From Candidatus Gastranaerophilales bacterium (GTDB lineage: Bacteria > Cyanobacteriota > Vampirovibrionia > Gastranaerophilales > Gastranaerophilaceae): a stretch of DNA of 64,000 nt. Made by a program: the position numbers and the translations under genes. The stretch is from positions 1-64,000 of the forward strand of contig CALUZA010000047.1 in the NCBI GenBank assembly GCA_944325185.1, read 5' to 3'. This document shows positions 36,091 to 44,884 of this stretch, piece by piece. The notes under the pieces were generated by a model, which was not told the DNA's origin, did not search any database, and worked only from the letters and a program-made list of their open reading frames with translations. Each line of letters starts with the position of its first letter. The first letter of the stretch is position 1.

Positions 36091-36792
36091 ATGTTTAAAA
36101 AAGTTTTATCAATGACTTTGCTGTCTGTAATTGTTGCTTCAACATCAATGCAAGCTTTTGCATATACATATCAAGACACTGATGTAGAACATCTGCAAAC
36201 AACAAAAAATGCAAAAATTGACCTTGTTAAAATAACCCCAAGCGGAAATGTAATTCAAAAAGAAAACAACCTTGTTGTAAATTTTGCACAAAATTTTAAT
36301 TCAAAATACTATAAAACAGGTGATTATGTGCAATTTGTTTTTGAAAATGACTTAAAAACTACCGAAGGAACTCTTTTAATCCCTTGCAACTCATCACTTA
36401 TTGCAAAAATAACCTGCATAGAATCTCCGAAATGGTTTTCAAGAAATGCAAAAGTATACATGGAATTTACTCATATCGTGCTGCCTGACGGACAAAACAT
36501 ACCCGTTTGCGTTGAACTTGCAAACAAAAAATATCTGCAAGAAGGCGCAAAAGAAACAGCAGGTAAAATCGCAGCTTATACTTTATCAATCGGCGGTGTA
36601 GGCTCCGGACTGGGTGCTGCTATCGGTGTTGCTGCAGGTCACACTATTACAGGTTTAATTATAGGCGGCTCAATCGGTGGCGGCGTAGGACTTGTCACAG
36701 GCGTTGTTTCTCCGGGGCTACATTATAAAGCCAAAAAAGGAGAAAAAGTTATGCTTGAATTGCAAGATAATTTAAAACTTCCTGTAAAATAA
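36091..36792 (+). CDS. Secreted or envelope protein with glycine-zipper segment
   Basis: 233 residues. A signal peptide (about 1-25, cleavage near AFA-YTY) precedes a beta-rich domain (about 40-155, with two Cys that could pair). A glycine-zipper hydrophobic hairpin follows (about 165-210, repeated GxxxG in GGVGSGLGAAIG and GGSIGGGVGLVTG), then a terminal KAKKGEKVMLELQDN. The last segment resembles the end of TraB/TrbI-type or periplasmic barrel proteins. Glycine zippers insert in the outer membrane or oligomerise. The function is unknown. GAGG precedes the ATG. Confidence 0.7.
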   Translation: MFKKVLSMTLLSVIVASTSMQAFAYTYQDTDVEHLQTTKNAKIDLVKITPSGNVIQKENNLVVNFAQNFNSKYYKTGDYVQFVFENDLKTTEGTLLIPCNSSLIAKITCIESPKWFSRNAKVYMEFTHIVLPDGQNIPVCVELANKKYLQEGAKETAGKIAAYTLSIGGVGSGLGAAIGVAAGHTITGLIIGGSIGGGVGLVTGVVSPGLHYKAKKGEKVMLELQDNLKLPVK

Positions 36793-36865
36793 GCCTTTAA
36801 ATAATAACAAACAATTGAATTACCTTCTTCAATATGCTATAATTATAGTAGAAGAAAGTAATTTT

Positions 36866-37126
36866 ATGTCATTTGATATAAATCCAAGCAGAAATTTATC
36901 TAACGTGCAAGCATCTTCTAAAACCACCTCCGGAGGAGGCGGTAATACAGGCTATTTCCAAAGAGGACAAGCAGAAGAAGAAACTATAGAATTTCCAAAG
37001 GATTATCCTGAGGATAGTTTTGAAAAAGAAAACGTTGAAACAATACAAGAAGATAGTTTCATTGATATTATAAAAGGTCTTTTTTTGGATTTTATAGCTG
37101 CAATTAAAAAGTTATTCACTAAATAA
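36866..37126 (+). CDS. Hypothetical 86-residue protein with C-terminal amphipathic helix
   Basis: The start MSFDINPSRN at 36866 is preferred: TATAAT lies at 36837-36842 and a weak GAAAG site lies upstream, whereas an ATG at 36815 would place the promoter inside the coding sequence. The N-terminal 30 residues are polar with a run of four glycines and GYFQRG; the middle is acidic; the last 25 residues form an amphipathic helix (FIDIIKGLFLDFIAAIKKLF) suited to membrane-surface binding. No family is recognised. It sits between the glycine-zipper gene and pgk, each with its own promoter. Confidence 0.55.
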   Translation: MSFDINPSRNLSNVQASSKTTSGGGGNTGYFQRGQAEEETIEFPKDYPEDSFEKENVETIQEDSFIDIIKGLFLDFIAAIKKLFTK

Positions 37127-37128
37127 AG

Positions 37129-37157
37129 TTGAAGTATGTTTATATTTATTCTAAAAT
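37129..37157 (+). promoter_or_regulatory. Sigma-70-type promoter of pgk
   Basis: TTGAAG at 37129-37134, a 17-base spacer and TAAAAT at 37152-37157 predict a start near 37164, about 28 bases before ATG 37192. Confidence 0.6.
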
Positions 37158-37159
37158 TA

Positions 37160-37181
37160 CCTTATGTTGTGATACATAAGG
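37160..37181. repeat. Palindrome CCTTATGT-(6)-ACATAAGG at the pgk start site
   Basis: Two perfect 8-base arms around a 6-base centre. The right arm supplies the AAGG of the AAGGAG ribosome site. Because transcription is predicted to begin inside the left arm, a DNA operator is more likely than an RNA hairpin. Confidence 0.45.
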
Positions 37182-37191
37182 AGTTTGAGAT

Positions 37192-38391
37192 ATGAAAAAA
37201 TCAATCAAAGATTTAGGCGACATCAAAGGAAAACGAGCTCTTGTAAGAGTTGATGTTAATGTTCCTTTAGATGAAAACAACAACGTATCAGATGATACAA
37301 GAATTCAAGCAATTATTCCGACTGTTAAATATTTAACGGAACGTGGTGCAAAAGTTATTTTAATGGCACATCTTGGACGTCCAAAAGGAGAAGTCAAACC
37401 CGAATTTTCTCTTGAACCTGTTGCTCGTCACATGTCAAAAGTTTTAGGTCAAGATGTTTTATTTGTTAAATCTCTAGTTGGCGAAGGTGCAGACAAAGAA
37501 CTTGAAGCTTTAAAAGACGGTCAAGTAGCACTTTTGGAAAATATCAGATTCTACAAAGCAGAAGAAGCTAAAGACGATGATATGACATTTGCAAATGAAC
37601 TTGCAAAGCTTGGCGATTTTTATGTTAATGATGCATTTGGTGCAGCACACAGAAAACATACATCAACAGCTAAATTAGCGCACGTTCTAAAACCTGCAGT
37701 ATCAGGACTTTTAATGGAAAAAGAATTAAGATGTTTGGGTGATGCACTAAATAGCCCTGCACATCCTTTCTGTGCTATTGTTGGCGGTGCTAAAGTTTCA
37801 ACAAAAATCGGCGTTCTTGAAAACTTGATTGATAAAGTAGACAATTTAATAATTGGTGGCGGCATGGCATATACTTTTGTCAAAGCTAACGGCGGCAAAA
37901 TCGGAAATTCAATTTGCGAAGACGACCAACTTGAAACAGCAAAAGCAATCGAAGCAAAAGCAAAAGCAAAAGGGGTTAACCTTGTTCTTGCTTCAGATGT
38001 TCTTGTTACAAACGATTTTTCAGGTAACGGCGAAAACAAAGTTGTAGATGTAAACAATATTCCTGACGGTTTTGAAGGAGTTGATGCAGGACCAAACACA
38101 CAAAAAGCATTCGCTGATGTTATTAAATCATCAAAAACAATCTTAATGAATGGACCTGTAGGTGCTTTCGAAAATCCAAAATTTGCGGAAGGTACAAAAG
38201 CAGTACTAAAAGCTATTGTTGAAGCAACAAAAGAAGGTGCAACTTCTGTAATTGGCGGCGGTGATTCAGTTTCTGCAGCTAAAAAATTCGCAAAAGCAGA
38301 AGACTTTACACATGTTTCAACAGGCGGCGGAGCTTCATTAGAATTTATTGAAGGAAAAATTCTTCCTGGGGTTGATGCATTAGATGATTAA
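37192..38391 (+). CDS. pgk: Phosphoglycerate kinase
   Basis: It catalyses ATP formation from 1,3-bisphosphoglycerate in glycolysis and the reverse in gluconeogenesis. The 399-residue length is standard. Motifs are RVDVNVPLD near the N-terminus (substrate-binding Arg/Asp/Asn), HLGRPKG, YVNDAFGAAHR, GGAKVSTKI, MNGPVGAFE and the nucleotide-binding GGGDSVSAAKKF, with STGGGASLEF near the end. AAGGAG precedes the ATG by eight bases. It is monocistronic, with its own promoter, operator-like palindrome and terminator; gap and tpi are absent here. Confidence 0.98.
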   Translation: MKKSIKDLGDIKGKRALVRVDVNVPLDENNNVSDDTRIQAIIPTVKYLTERGAKVILMAHLGRPKGEVKPEFSLEPVARHMSKVLGQDVLFVKSLVGEGADKELEALKDGQVALLENIRFYKAEEAKDDDMTFANELAKLGDFYVNDAFGAAHRKHTSTAKLAHVLKPAVSGLLMEKELRCLGDALNSPAHPFCAIVGGAKVSTKIGVLENLIDKVDNLIIGGGMAYTFVKANGGKIGNSICEDDQLETAKAIEAKAKAKGVNLVLASDVLVTNDFSGNGENKVVDVNNIPDGFEGVDAGPNTQKAFADVIKSSKTILMNGPVGAFENPKFAEGTKAVLKAIVEATKEGATSVIGGGDSVSAAKKFAKAEDFTHVSTGGGASLEFIEGKILPGVDALDD

Positions 38392-38410
38392 TTTAATCTA
38401 AAAATAATTT

Positions 38411-38437
38411 AAAAGCCGTCAAATTGACGGCTTTTTT
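38411..38437 (+). terminator. Intrinsic terminator of pgk
   Basis: AAAAGCCGTC - AAATT - GACGGCTTTT forms a 10-pair stem with a 5-base loop, followed by T residues. It lies 20 bases after the pgk stop. Confidence 0.9.
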
Positions 38438-38542
38438 AATTTCATACATATAGATGATTTTTTGTCGTGAATATTAAAGCATAATCATGTAAAATCGATA
38501 GCTAGATAGTATGATATTTTTCTATCAAAGCAAGGATTATCA

Positions 38543-40210
38543 ATGTTAAAACAAAAAACTAAATTTCCCCAAAAAGAAGACGATACTAAAATGACAAATT
38601 CAGAAAAAACACTGGAGTTAGCTGTTGCAGCACATCAAAGATATCTTCTAAAAGCAACAAATGAAGATTTAACCACTGCAATAAACTGCTATATAGAAAC
38701 AATAAAAGAAAACCCCGAGCAAACAAGCGCTTATTATCGACTTGCGACACTTTTACACAAAAACGGTCAAATAGGAGTACAAAGCGCTATTGAACAATGC
38801 TCAAAAGCGGTAAGGATAAACCCTGAAGATGCTAACGCACATATGTATTTAGGATATTTCCTATCCTTAAATTCCGAATTTGAAAGAGCAAAAGAAGAAT
38901 TTAAAATAGCAATCAAATTAAAACCCGCAACCTCCAGAACTCGTCTTGTTCTTGCTTTAACATGTCTTGAAAAAATTAAAAATTCAGCAGGTAAAAACAC
39001 AATAAAAGATTTGACAGGTGCTCTCTATTACGGAATTACCGGCACATTAATGAGCCTTTTTGACAAAGCAAGCATAAAAATGCTTGCAAGAAACATTGCA
39101 GACGATATCAACTTTGCAAAATATAAAGCAGCAGGCGAATTTTTTGAAAAAATCAATTCAGAAAAAAAAGCCTACGATATATACTTGAGCGCAGTCGATA
39201 ACTCTAAAAAATCCATAGGTCTATATGAAAGAATGGCAAATATAGCAATCAAGAAAAACCGCTTTGACATTGCCTTTGATTGCTTAAATAATGTAGTAAT
39301 ATTATCAGACAACGACCCTATGAAAGTTGTTAACGCTATTGAATACCTTGAACAGTATCAAAGCGACAAAACAGACGAATTAATAGACTATTACACAATC
39401 CTAGCAAACAAATACCCCGAACTTTCCAAATGTTATTACGAATTAGGGCATTTATATCTAAAAAAAGACGAAAAAATAAATGCCCTAAGTGCGTTCAAGT
39501 TAGCTTTAAAATATGATGAAAACAACCCATACTATCAAAATTCGCTTGCTTATGCTTATGTGCAATTAGAACAATATGATAGCGCTATTGAACTATACAA
39601 AAAAGCGCTTGAAACAAATCCAAATGACGAATGGTCATCTGTTGTAGCGCAAGCATTAGCGGCAATTTATCACCAAATAAAAGGTAATTCGGAAGCTGCT
39701 ATTTCAATGTTGCAAAACAGTTTATTATTAACAAAAAACAAAGCACAAATCCATGAAGCAATAGCAGATATTTATTACGATATAGAAAATCTTGACAACG
39801 CTATTGAATACTACAATTTAGCTTTAAATGACGATTCAGACAATCCAAAAATATATTCTCGTCTTGCTATGGCATATTGGGAAAAAGATTGCATCGAAAA
39901 AGCAATTATTTTCTACTCAAAAGCAATAGAACTCGATCCAAGTTACGATATAGCATATAATAACCTTGGGGTTGTATTCTTAGATGGACTTGGAGATGCC
40001 GCAAGAGCAGCAGAATACTTTAAAACAGCAGTTGAAATAAATCCAGACTACGTTTTAGCTCATTTCAACCTTGCAAGAAGCCACGAAATGCTTGGAGAAA
40101 AAATTACTGCTGCTAAACAATATCAAAAGGCTTTAAATCTCAACAAAGAAAAAAATGAACTGGAAAATAGCATTATAGAAGAAAGACTCTACAAGCTATT
40201 TGAAGCTTAA
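38543..40210 (+). CDS. TPR-repeat protein
   Basis: 555 residues, cytoplasmic, built almost wholly of tetratricopeptide repeats from about residue 60 on (for example YDSAIELYKKALETNPNDEW and IEKAIIFYSKAIELDPSYD). No enzyme domain is visible. AAGGA precedes ATG 38543; a second ATG at codon 17 is possible. It heads an operon with a membrane-anchored TPR protein and a GGDEF protein, so it is probably a scaffold in that signalling or envelope module. Confidence 0.8.
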   Translation: MLKQKTKFPQKEDDTKMTNSEKTLELAVAAHQRYLLKATNEDLTTAINCYIETIKENPEQTSAYYRLATLLHKNGQIGVQSAIEQCSKAVRINPEDANAHMYLGYFLSLNSEFERAKEEFKIAIKLKPATSRTRLVLALTCLEKIKNSAGKNTIKDLTGALYYGITGTLMSLFDKASIKMLARNIADDINFAKYKAAGEFFEKINSEKKAYDIYLSAVDNSKKSIGLYERMANIAIKKNRFDIAFDCLNNVVILSDNDPMKVVNAIEYLEQYQSDKTDELIDYYTILANKYPELSKCYYELGHLYLKKDEKINALSAFKLALKYDENNPYYQNSLAYAYVQLEQYDSAIELYKKALETNPNDEWSSVVAQALAAIYHQIKGNSEAAISMLQNSLLLTKNKAQIHEAIADIYYDIENLDNAIEYYNLALNDDSDNPKIYSRLAMAYWEKDCIEKAIIFYSKAIELDPSYDIAYNNLGVVFLDGLGDAARAAEYFKTAVEINPDYVLAHFNLARSHEMLGEKITAAKQYQKALNLNKEKNELENSIIEERLYKLFEA

Positions 40211-40230
40211 ATACAAAAACCGTCACCAAA

Positions 40231-41295
40231 ATGAAAAAATTAAAAAAGATATTTGAATCAACCTTAGCAAAAGTGATAAGTGCTACTCTTATCATACTTT
40301 TTGCTTTAAGCATTTTTTTATTTTTTGATTTTTACAAAAGAGAAATTAACAAAATTCAAGGATATTATTGGGTATATAAAGGTGATAAAGCCTTAAAAAA
40401 ACAGGATTTATCAAGGGCAATATTCTTTTACGAAAAGGGAATAAAACTTCATCCAAAACACTACAAAGCAATGTATAATCTTGCAAACATCTATGTAGTG
40501 TATGAAGATTACTATTCCGCACTAAAAAATTATGAAAAAGCGCTTCTGGTTAATCCTGATTATGAAGTTGCAAGAATAGATTATGCAATTATTCTTGCCG
40601 AAACATACAAAACAGATGAGGCAATTGAACAATATAAAAAAGTTATTGCAAACAAACCCCACTTTATAAAAATTCCTTTTTTAGTAGACAGCAAAAAATC
40701 ATATATACACAACAGAGGCGTCGCATACTATAATATGGGGATTGCATACCGTACAAAATCACTCCTTGCAGGATTAAACAAAAGTTCAAGCAGGTATTAT
40801 CTGCAAAAAGCAAGTAATTCCTACGAAGAAGCAGTAAGTATACTAAAATCATACAATTCTAACTATAATTTAGGGCTCATACACCAACTTCTAAGAAACC
40901 AAAATCAAGCAGGTTATTACTACTGTAAAGCAATGGAAATAGAACCCTTTGAATATGAAGCTCATTTTAATTTAGCAATAATTTTGAAAGATATGAAAGA
41001 CTACAGAGGAGCTGCTGAAGAATTTAAAAAAGCAGCCCTAATACTTAACCTTAAAGGAGATCCGGATAAAACAAAATATTTATTTGATGTTTTATCCGAA
41101 GTAAACCAAAAAATCGCCATTTTTAGCGATGAAAAATATTTCGAAAAATTAAGAGAAGAAGAAGAAAATAAAACAAACTCAAAATATAAAGCAGGAAAAT
41201 TAATACTGGATGATTCAGATAAAATATCCGAACAAGAATTAATCAATGACTTCAAAATTTGTGAAGGCAGGAAAGTTTTTATGGGAGATATGTAA
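40231..41295 (+). CDS. Membrane-anchored TPR protein
   Basis: 354 residues. One N-terminal membrane span (about 14-34, KVISATLIILFALSIFLFFDF) is followed by TPRs from about residue 45 (LSRAIFFYEKGIKLHPKHYKA, YYSALKNYEKALLVNPDYE), most likely in the periplasm. The C-terminus is charged and has no repeats. It lies 20 bases after the first TPR gene and abuts the GGDEF gene, with no base between its stop codon and the next ATG. Confidence 0.8.
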   Translation: MKKLKKIFESTLAKVISATLIILFALSIFLFFDFYKREINKIQGYYWVYKGDKALKKQDLSRAIFFYEKGIKLHPKHYKAMYNLANIYVVYEDYYSALKNYEKALLVNPDYEVARIDYAIILAETYKTDEAIEQYKKVIANKPHFIKIPFLVDSKKSYIHNRGVAYYNMGIAYRTKSLLAGLNKSSSRYYLQKASNSYEEAVSILKSYNSNYNLGLIHQLLRNQNQAGYYYCKAMEIEPFEYEAHFNLAIILKDMKDYRGAAEEFKKAALILNLKGDPDKTKYLFDVLSEVNQKIAIFSDEKYFEKLREEEENKTNSKYKAGKLILDDSDKISEQELINDFKICEGRKVFMGDM

Positions 41296-42678
41296 ATGGA
41301 AATGGAAACCTTATACAACTTTTCATATACTCTTGTTAAATCTTTTGAAAATGCAGAAGATAGAAAGGAACTTTTAGAAAATTTTTCAAAAGCGTTAAGG
41401 TTATTTTTCACAATCGAAGAATTAAAAATATATATGATGGATGAATATTCATTCCTTCTAAAAGACTTCACAAAGCCCTGGGAAAATCTCTCCCACAGCC
41501 CCGAAAACGAAGAAATAAAAAAACAATTTGACAATTTTCTTATACAAAAAAGCACATTTATAATTAATGAAAATATTTTGTATTTTCCAATTTGCCAAAA
41601 AAATAAAACGCTTGGAATAGTAAAATTAAAATCAAGTCAAAATATTGACCCCAAAAACAGTTTCTTTAAAATTTTACCTTTAGTTATAGCGCAAATTTCA
41701 ATGCTTACTGCAACTTTAAAAAACAAAGAAATGATTAAAATAAGTTCAAAATTCCACCAAACAGTAAGAAATATCGCAAAAATTACCGAAACTCAATATG
41801 AATTAGACTATATACTTCCTATCATGGGCGAAATGATAGACCAATTTATATCCGAACATTTAATATATATTTTTATAAAAAACAAAAACAAAAAAGAATA
41901 CAAACTAATTTGGCCAAAAAATTGTTCAGACAACAAAATATACAGCTATTTAGAAGAAATTACCCCAAAATCTTCAACAATAATTAAACAAGAAGGAAAA
42001 ATGGGAATTTTTCCCTTAATCGTTGATTCAAAAGCTTATGGAGCAATTGTTGCGTATAATCATTTCGATAAAATAACAGAAAAAGAAATGGAATATCTCG
42101 AAGAAATTAAACAACAAGCTCAAATCACTCTATCGCGAGCAAAATCATACATAGAAGTATTAGAATATGCAACTTTAGACGCTCTTACGGGTTACAACAA
42201 CAGACATCAATTTGAAAAAAGGCTAAAAGAAACAACCGCCGCAGCAAAAAGGCAAAACCAACCGCTTTGTTGTATTATGTCCGACATTGATTTCTTTAAA
42301 AAAGTTAATGACACATACGGGCATGCAGTAGGCGATTATGTCTTAAAAACCGTTGCAAAAACAATCAAAAAAGAACTCAGAGAGGAAGATATAGCTTCAA
42401 GATACGGCGGAGAAGAATTTATTTTCCTTCTTCCACACACAAAACTGGAAGAAGCAATGACTGTTGCAGAGAGATTAAGAAAACAAGTTGAAAACAAGAA
42501 AATCAACATAGAAGAATACAATATTCAAGGAATTAAAGAGATTTCAGTAACAATTTCCATTGGAGTAAGTGAATACAATAAAAACGAAAAAGACCCGCAA
42601 ACCTTGTATAAAAAAGCAGACAAAGCACTATACAAAGCAAAAGAAAGCGGAAGAAATAAAGTTGTAATGTTTGAATAA
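41296..42678 (+). CDS. GAF-like plus GGDEF diguanylate cyclase
   Basis: 460 residues. Residues about 1-285 hold two GAF-like sensory regions without membrane spans. The C-terminal GGDEF domain has DALTGYNNRHQF, the metal-binding DIDFFKKVNDTYGH, an intact RYGGEEF active site, and REED five residues before it, matching the RxxD product-inhibition site. So it should make cyclic di-GMP under feedback control. A c-di-GMP phosphodiesterase (HD-GYP) is encoded about 2 kb on. It ends one base before the convergent membrane gene. Confidence 0.9.
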   Translation: MEMETLYNFSYTLVKSFENAEDRKELLENFSKALRLFFTIEELKIYMMDEYSFLLKDFTKPWENLSHSPENEEIKKQFDNFLIQKSTFIINENILYFPICQKNKTLGIVKLKSSQNIDPKNSFFKILPLVIAQISMLTATLKNKEMIKISSKFHQTVRNIAKITETQYELDYILPIMGEMIDQFISEHLIYIFIKNKNKKEYKLIWPKNCSDNKIYSYLEEITPKSSTIIKQEGKMGIFPLIVDSKAYGAIVAYNHFDKITEKEMEYLEEIKQQAQITLSRAKSYIEVLEYATLDALTGYNNRHQFEKRLKETTAAAKRQNQPLCCIMSDIDFFKKVNDTYGHAVGDYVLKTVAKTIKKELREEDIASRYGGEEFIFLLPHTKLEEAMTVAERLRKQVENKKINIEEYNIQGIKEISVTISIGVSEYNKNEKDPQTLYKKADKALYKAKESGRNKVVMFE

Positions 42679-42679
42679 A

Positions 42680-43420
42680 TTATTTTTCAGAATTTTTTCC
42701 GGCCCACCAAAACATATTAAGACCATAAATAAACACATTAAAAAATAAAGTTAATATTATCAATAAAGAATTAGAAGTCAGTATAAAACCGCCTATAATA
42801 ACCAATAAAGCGATAAAATATCCTTGCATATCAATTTTTTTATAACAATTTAAAACTAAATTCAAAAATTTTTCCTGTGGTTTTTTAAAATAAAAAACTT
42901 GTTGTGAATAATTCAAAAACGGAACCAAAACAAAAGTATTCAAAATATAAACCAGCATAATCTTAAATGACATAAAATTTTGAAGAAAATTCATCGTACC
43001 GTTAGGAAAATTAAAAATTTCAAAAAACGAAACAGGTGTAAACATAAACGAAAATATAAACGATGGAAGATAGCCCAAAACAGACAATAAAGCAACATAA
43101 CTAATCCATAAAGCCAAATCTTTTTCGTTCTTTTTTGTAAGAACAAAAAGCTCCTTTAAAGAATGATTTGAACCTTTTTTATACATATTATAGGCAGCAT
43201 AATTTAATGTATAGGTTATCATTATGCCACGCCAAAAAGAATAAAAAATACAAGGTATGGTAATAAAAAGTCCTAAAATTGAAAAAAGAGGATTAATCAA
43301 CATAAACCCCATAACAAAAAAGCCCAAAATTCCTATTAATATAGGTTTAACAAGCAAACGTAAATATTCTTTTATATATTTTCTAAAAAATTCAAAACTT
43401 GATTTTAACAATAATTCCAT
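42680..43420 (-). CDS. Multi-pass membrane protein
   Basis: 246 residues with about five or six hydrophobic segments (PILIGILGFFVMGFMLI, LFSILGLFITIPCIFYSFW, ALLSVLGYLPSFIFSF, MLVYILNTFVLVPFL, GYFIALLVIIGGFILTS). The layout, with an N-terminal amphipathic helix, is like that of the upstream gene, and they may be distant paralogues. No functional motif is seen. GAGGA precedes the ATG; the upstream gene ends one base away. A stress or envelope role is possible but unsupported. Confidence 0.65.
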   Translation of the reverse strand: MELLLKSSFEFFRKYIKEYLRLLVKPILIGILGFFVMGFMLINPLFSILGLFITIPCIFYSFWRGIMITYTLNYAAYNMYKKGSNHSLKELFVLTKKNEKDLALWISYVALLSVLGYLPSFIFSFMFTPVSFFEIFNFPNGTMNFLQNFMSFKIMLVYILNTFVLVPFLNYSQQVFYFKKPQEKFLNLVLNCYKKIDMQGYFIALLVIIGGFILTSNSLLIILTLFFNVFIYGLNMFWWAGKNSEK

Positions 43421-43421
43421 T

Positions 43422-44186
43422 TTATTTTTCCTCTGTTTTTCTTATTATACCAACCTGAACTCCAAGATATAATGTAGCAAAAAAGTATATCGAAAGCACG
43501 CTTAATATTGAATCAAAAAAACTTACAACTTGAATTAATGAAGTTAATTTCAAAACTAAAAATAAGTATATACATATTGTTAAAATTAAAAATTTAAGCG
43601 CAAATGCAATAATATAAACCATTATCATTAAAGGAAGAGAATATGGGAAATTTTTAAAGAAAATTTTAATAGAATTGAAAACCGATAAAAATAAATTTCT
43701 TTTTTGCCTTGCAATTTCAGCAATAGAAAAACTTAAAGAAAAATAAAAAACAATTGAAAAAATATTAACAATTCTTTGTAAAACAATTGTTAAATCAGGG
43801 AAAAATTTTGAAGTTAAAATCCCCAAGGCAAAAACTAAAAGAGGAATTAAATTAAACAAAGCCAAAACTAAAAGTGCCTTAAAAGTTTTTAAAAAAGAAA
43901 AATTATTACAATCAAATTCATCTGATAAAAAGGAAAAAATCTTTTTAAACATAAAAAATAGGCCACACAAATATAAAATTGAAGAAAAAATTAATTTCAA
44001 AATATTCAAAACATCATATAAACCGCTCTCAAAAGATAAAAAAGAAAATAATATTCCCATATATCCGACAATCTGCAAAATAATCATTGCCCAAGTATAT
44101 GGCATTATTTTTTTGAAATTTTTAAAAGAAAACTTAAAAGAATCGCAAAAAAGCTTGAATAAATCTTGAAAATAATTAACAAACAT
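43422..44186 (-). CDS. Multi-pass membrane protein
   Basis: 254 residues, Phe- and Leu-rich, with about six membrane spans. The N-terminus is amphipathic (LFKLFCDSFKFSFKNFKKI), as in bacterial glycerophosphodiesterase-membrane-type or DUF975-type proteins, but the match is by overall look only. AAAGGAG precedes the ATG. It heads a two-gene unit with the next membrane protein and is divergent from the PHP gene. Confidence 0.65.
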   Translation of the reverse strand: MFVNYFQDLFKLFCDSFKFSFKNFKKIMPYTWAMIILQIVGYMGILFSFLSFESGLYDVLNILKLIFSSILYLCGLFFMFKKIFSFLSDEFDCNNFSFLKTFKALLVLALFNLIPLLVFALGILTSKFFPDLTIVLQRIVNIFSIVFYFSLSFSIAEIARQKRNLFLSVFNSIKIFFKNFPYSLPLMIMVYIIAFALKFLILTICIYLFLVLKLTSLIQVVSFFDSILSVLSIYFFATLYLGVQVGIIRKTEEK

Positions 44187-44239
44187 ATTAAAATCTCCTT
44201 TATTGGATTATACTATTTTTAAGAATGTTTAGGCAATAA

Positions 44240-44884
44240 ATGAATATTAAAGATTTATTTTTAACCTTCAAAAAAGAAGATTTTTACTCAAAAATAAATT
44301 TACATATACACTCAAACTTATCGGACGGTAATAAAGATTTTGATTTTCTTGTTGAACAAGCAAAAAAATTAAATATGAAATATATCTCAATAACCGACCA
44401 CAACACAGTTGAAGGCTATAAGAACTCAAAATACAAAAATGATCCAATTTTAATTAAAGGAGTTGAATTCGACTGTTTTTACAGAATGTCCTTATTACAC
44501 ATCTTGGGTTATGGGATTGATATTGAAAATAAAGATTTAAAAGAAATTTGCGCTAAAAACGAAAAAGAAACAAAAGACGATTTAATAAGACTTTTTAAAT
44601 CAAGGCATCCTAAAAAAGTCATTGAAACAATCCACAAAGCAGGCGGAATAGCAATTTTAGCCCATCCATGCTGCTGTAATGTTATTTCACTAAAACATTT
44701 CATCAAATGCCTTAAAAACTACGGTTTAGACGGTATTGAAACACATTACCCTTATGACAGATTTAGGGGAATTATAAAATTCAGCTCAAGACAACTGCCA
44801 TTCAAAATTGCAAAAGAACTAAACTTAATACAAACAGGCGGCTCAGACGAACATAAAGACCTTCTTAATCATATCGATTGTTAA
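44240..44884 (+). CDS. PHP-domain phosphoesterase
   Basis: 214 residues of the polymerase and histidinol phosphatase (PHP) type. Metal-site motifs are in order: NLHIHSNLSDG, ISITDHNTVEG, GVEFDC, AILAHPC and GGSDEH. It probably removes phosphate from a nucleotide or acts as a 5'-3' exonuclease, as RNase AM/TrpH relatives do. It ends only about ten residues after GGSDEH, where relatives usually run on for 30-60 residues, and its last 20 bases overlap the 3' end of the opposite-strand HD-GYP gene. All visible metal ligands are kept. Confidence 0.85.
   Translation: MNIKDLFLTFKKEDFYSKINLHIHSNLSDGNKDFDFLVEQAKKLNMKYISITDHNTVEGYKNSKYKNDPILIKGVEFDCFYRMSLLHILGYGIDIENKDLKEICAKNEKETKDDLIRLFKSRHPKKVIETIHKAGGIAILAHPCCCNVISLKHFIKCLKNYGLDGIETHYPYDRFRGIIKFSSRQLPFKIAKELNLIQTGGSDEHKDLLNHIDC

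Noticed and set aside
37620-38099. 159-codon open frame opposite pgk
   Set aside because: pgk is certain on the plus strand; this is a shadow with no family features.
41001-41555. 184-codon minus-strand frame across the TPR and GGDEF genes
   Set aside because: It crosses the boundary of two well-supported genes and is Ser/Phe-rich, typical of antisense translation.
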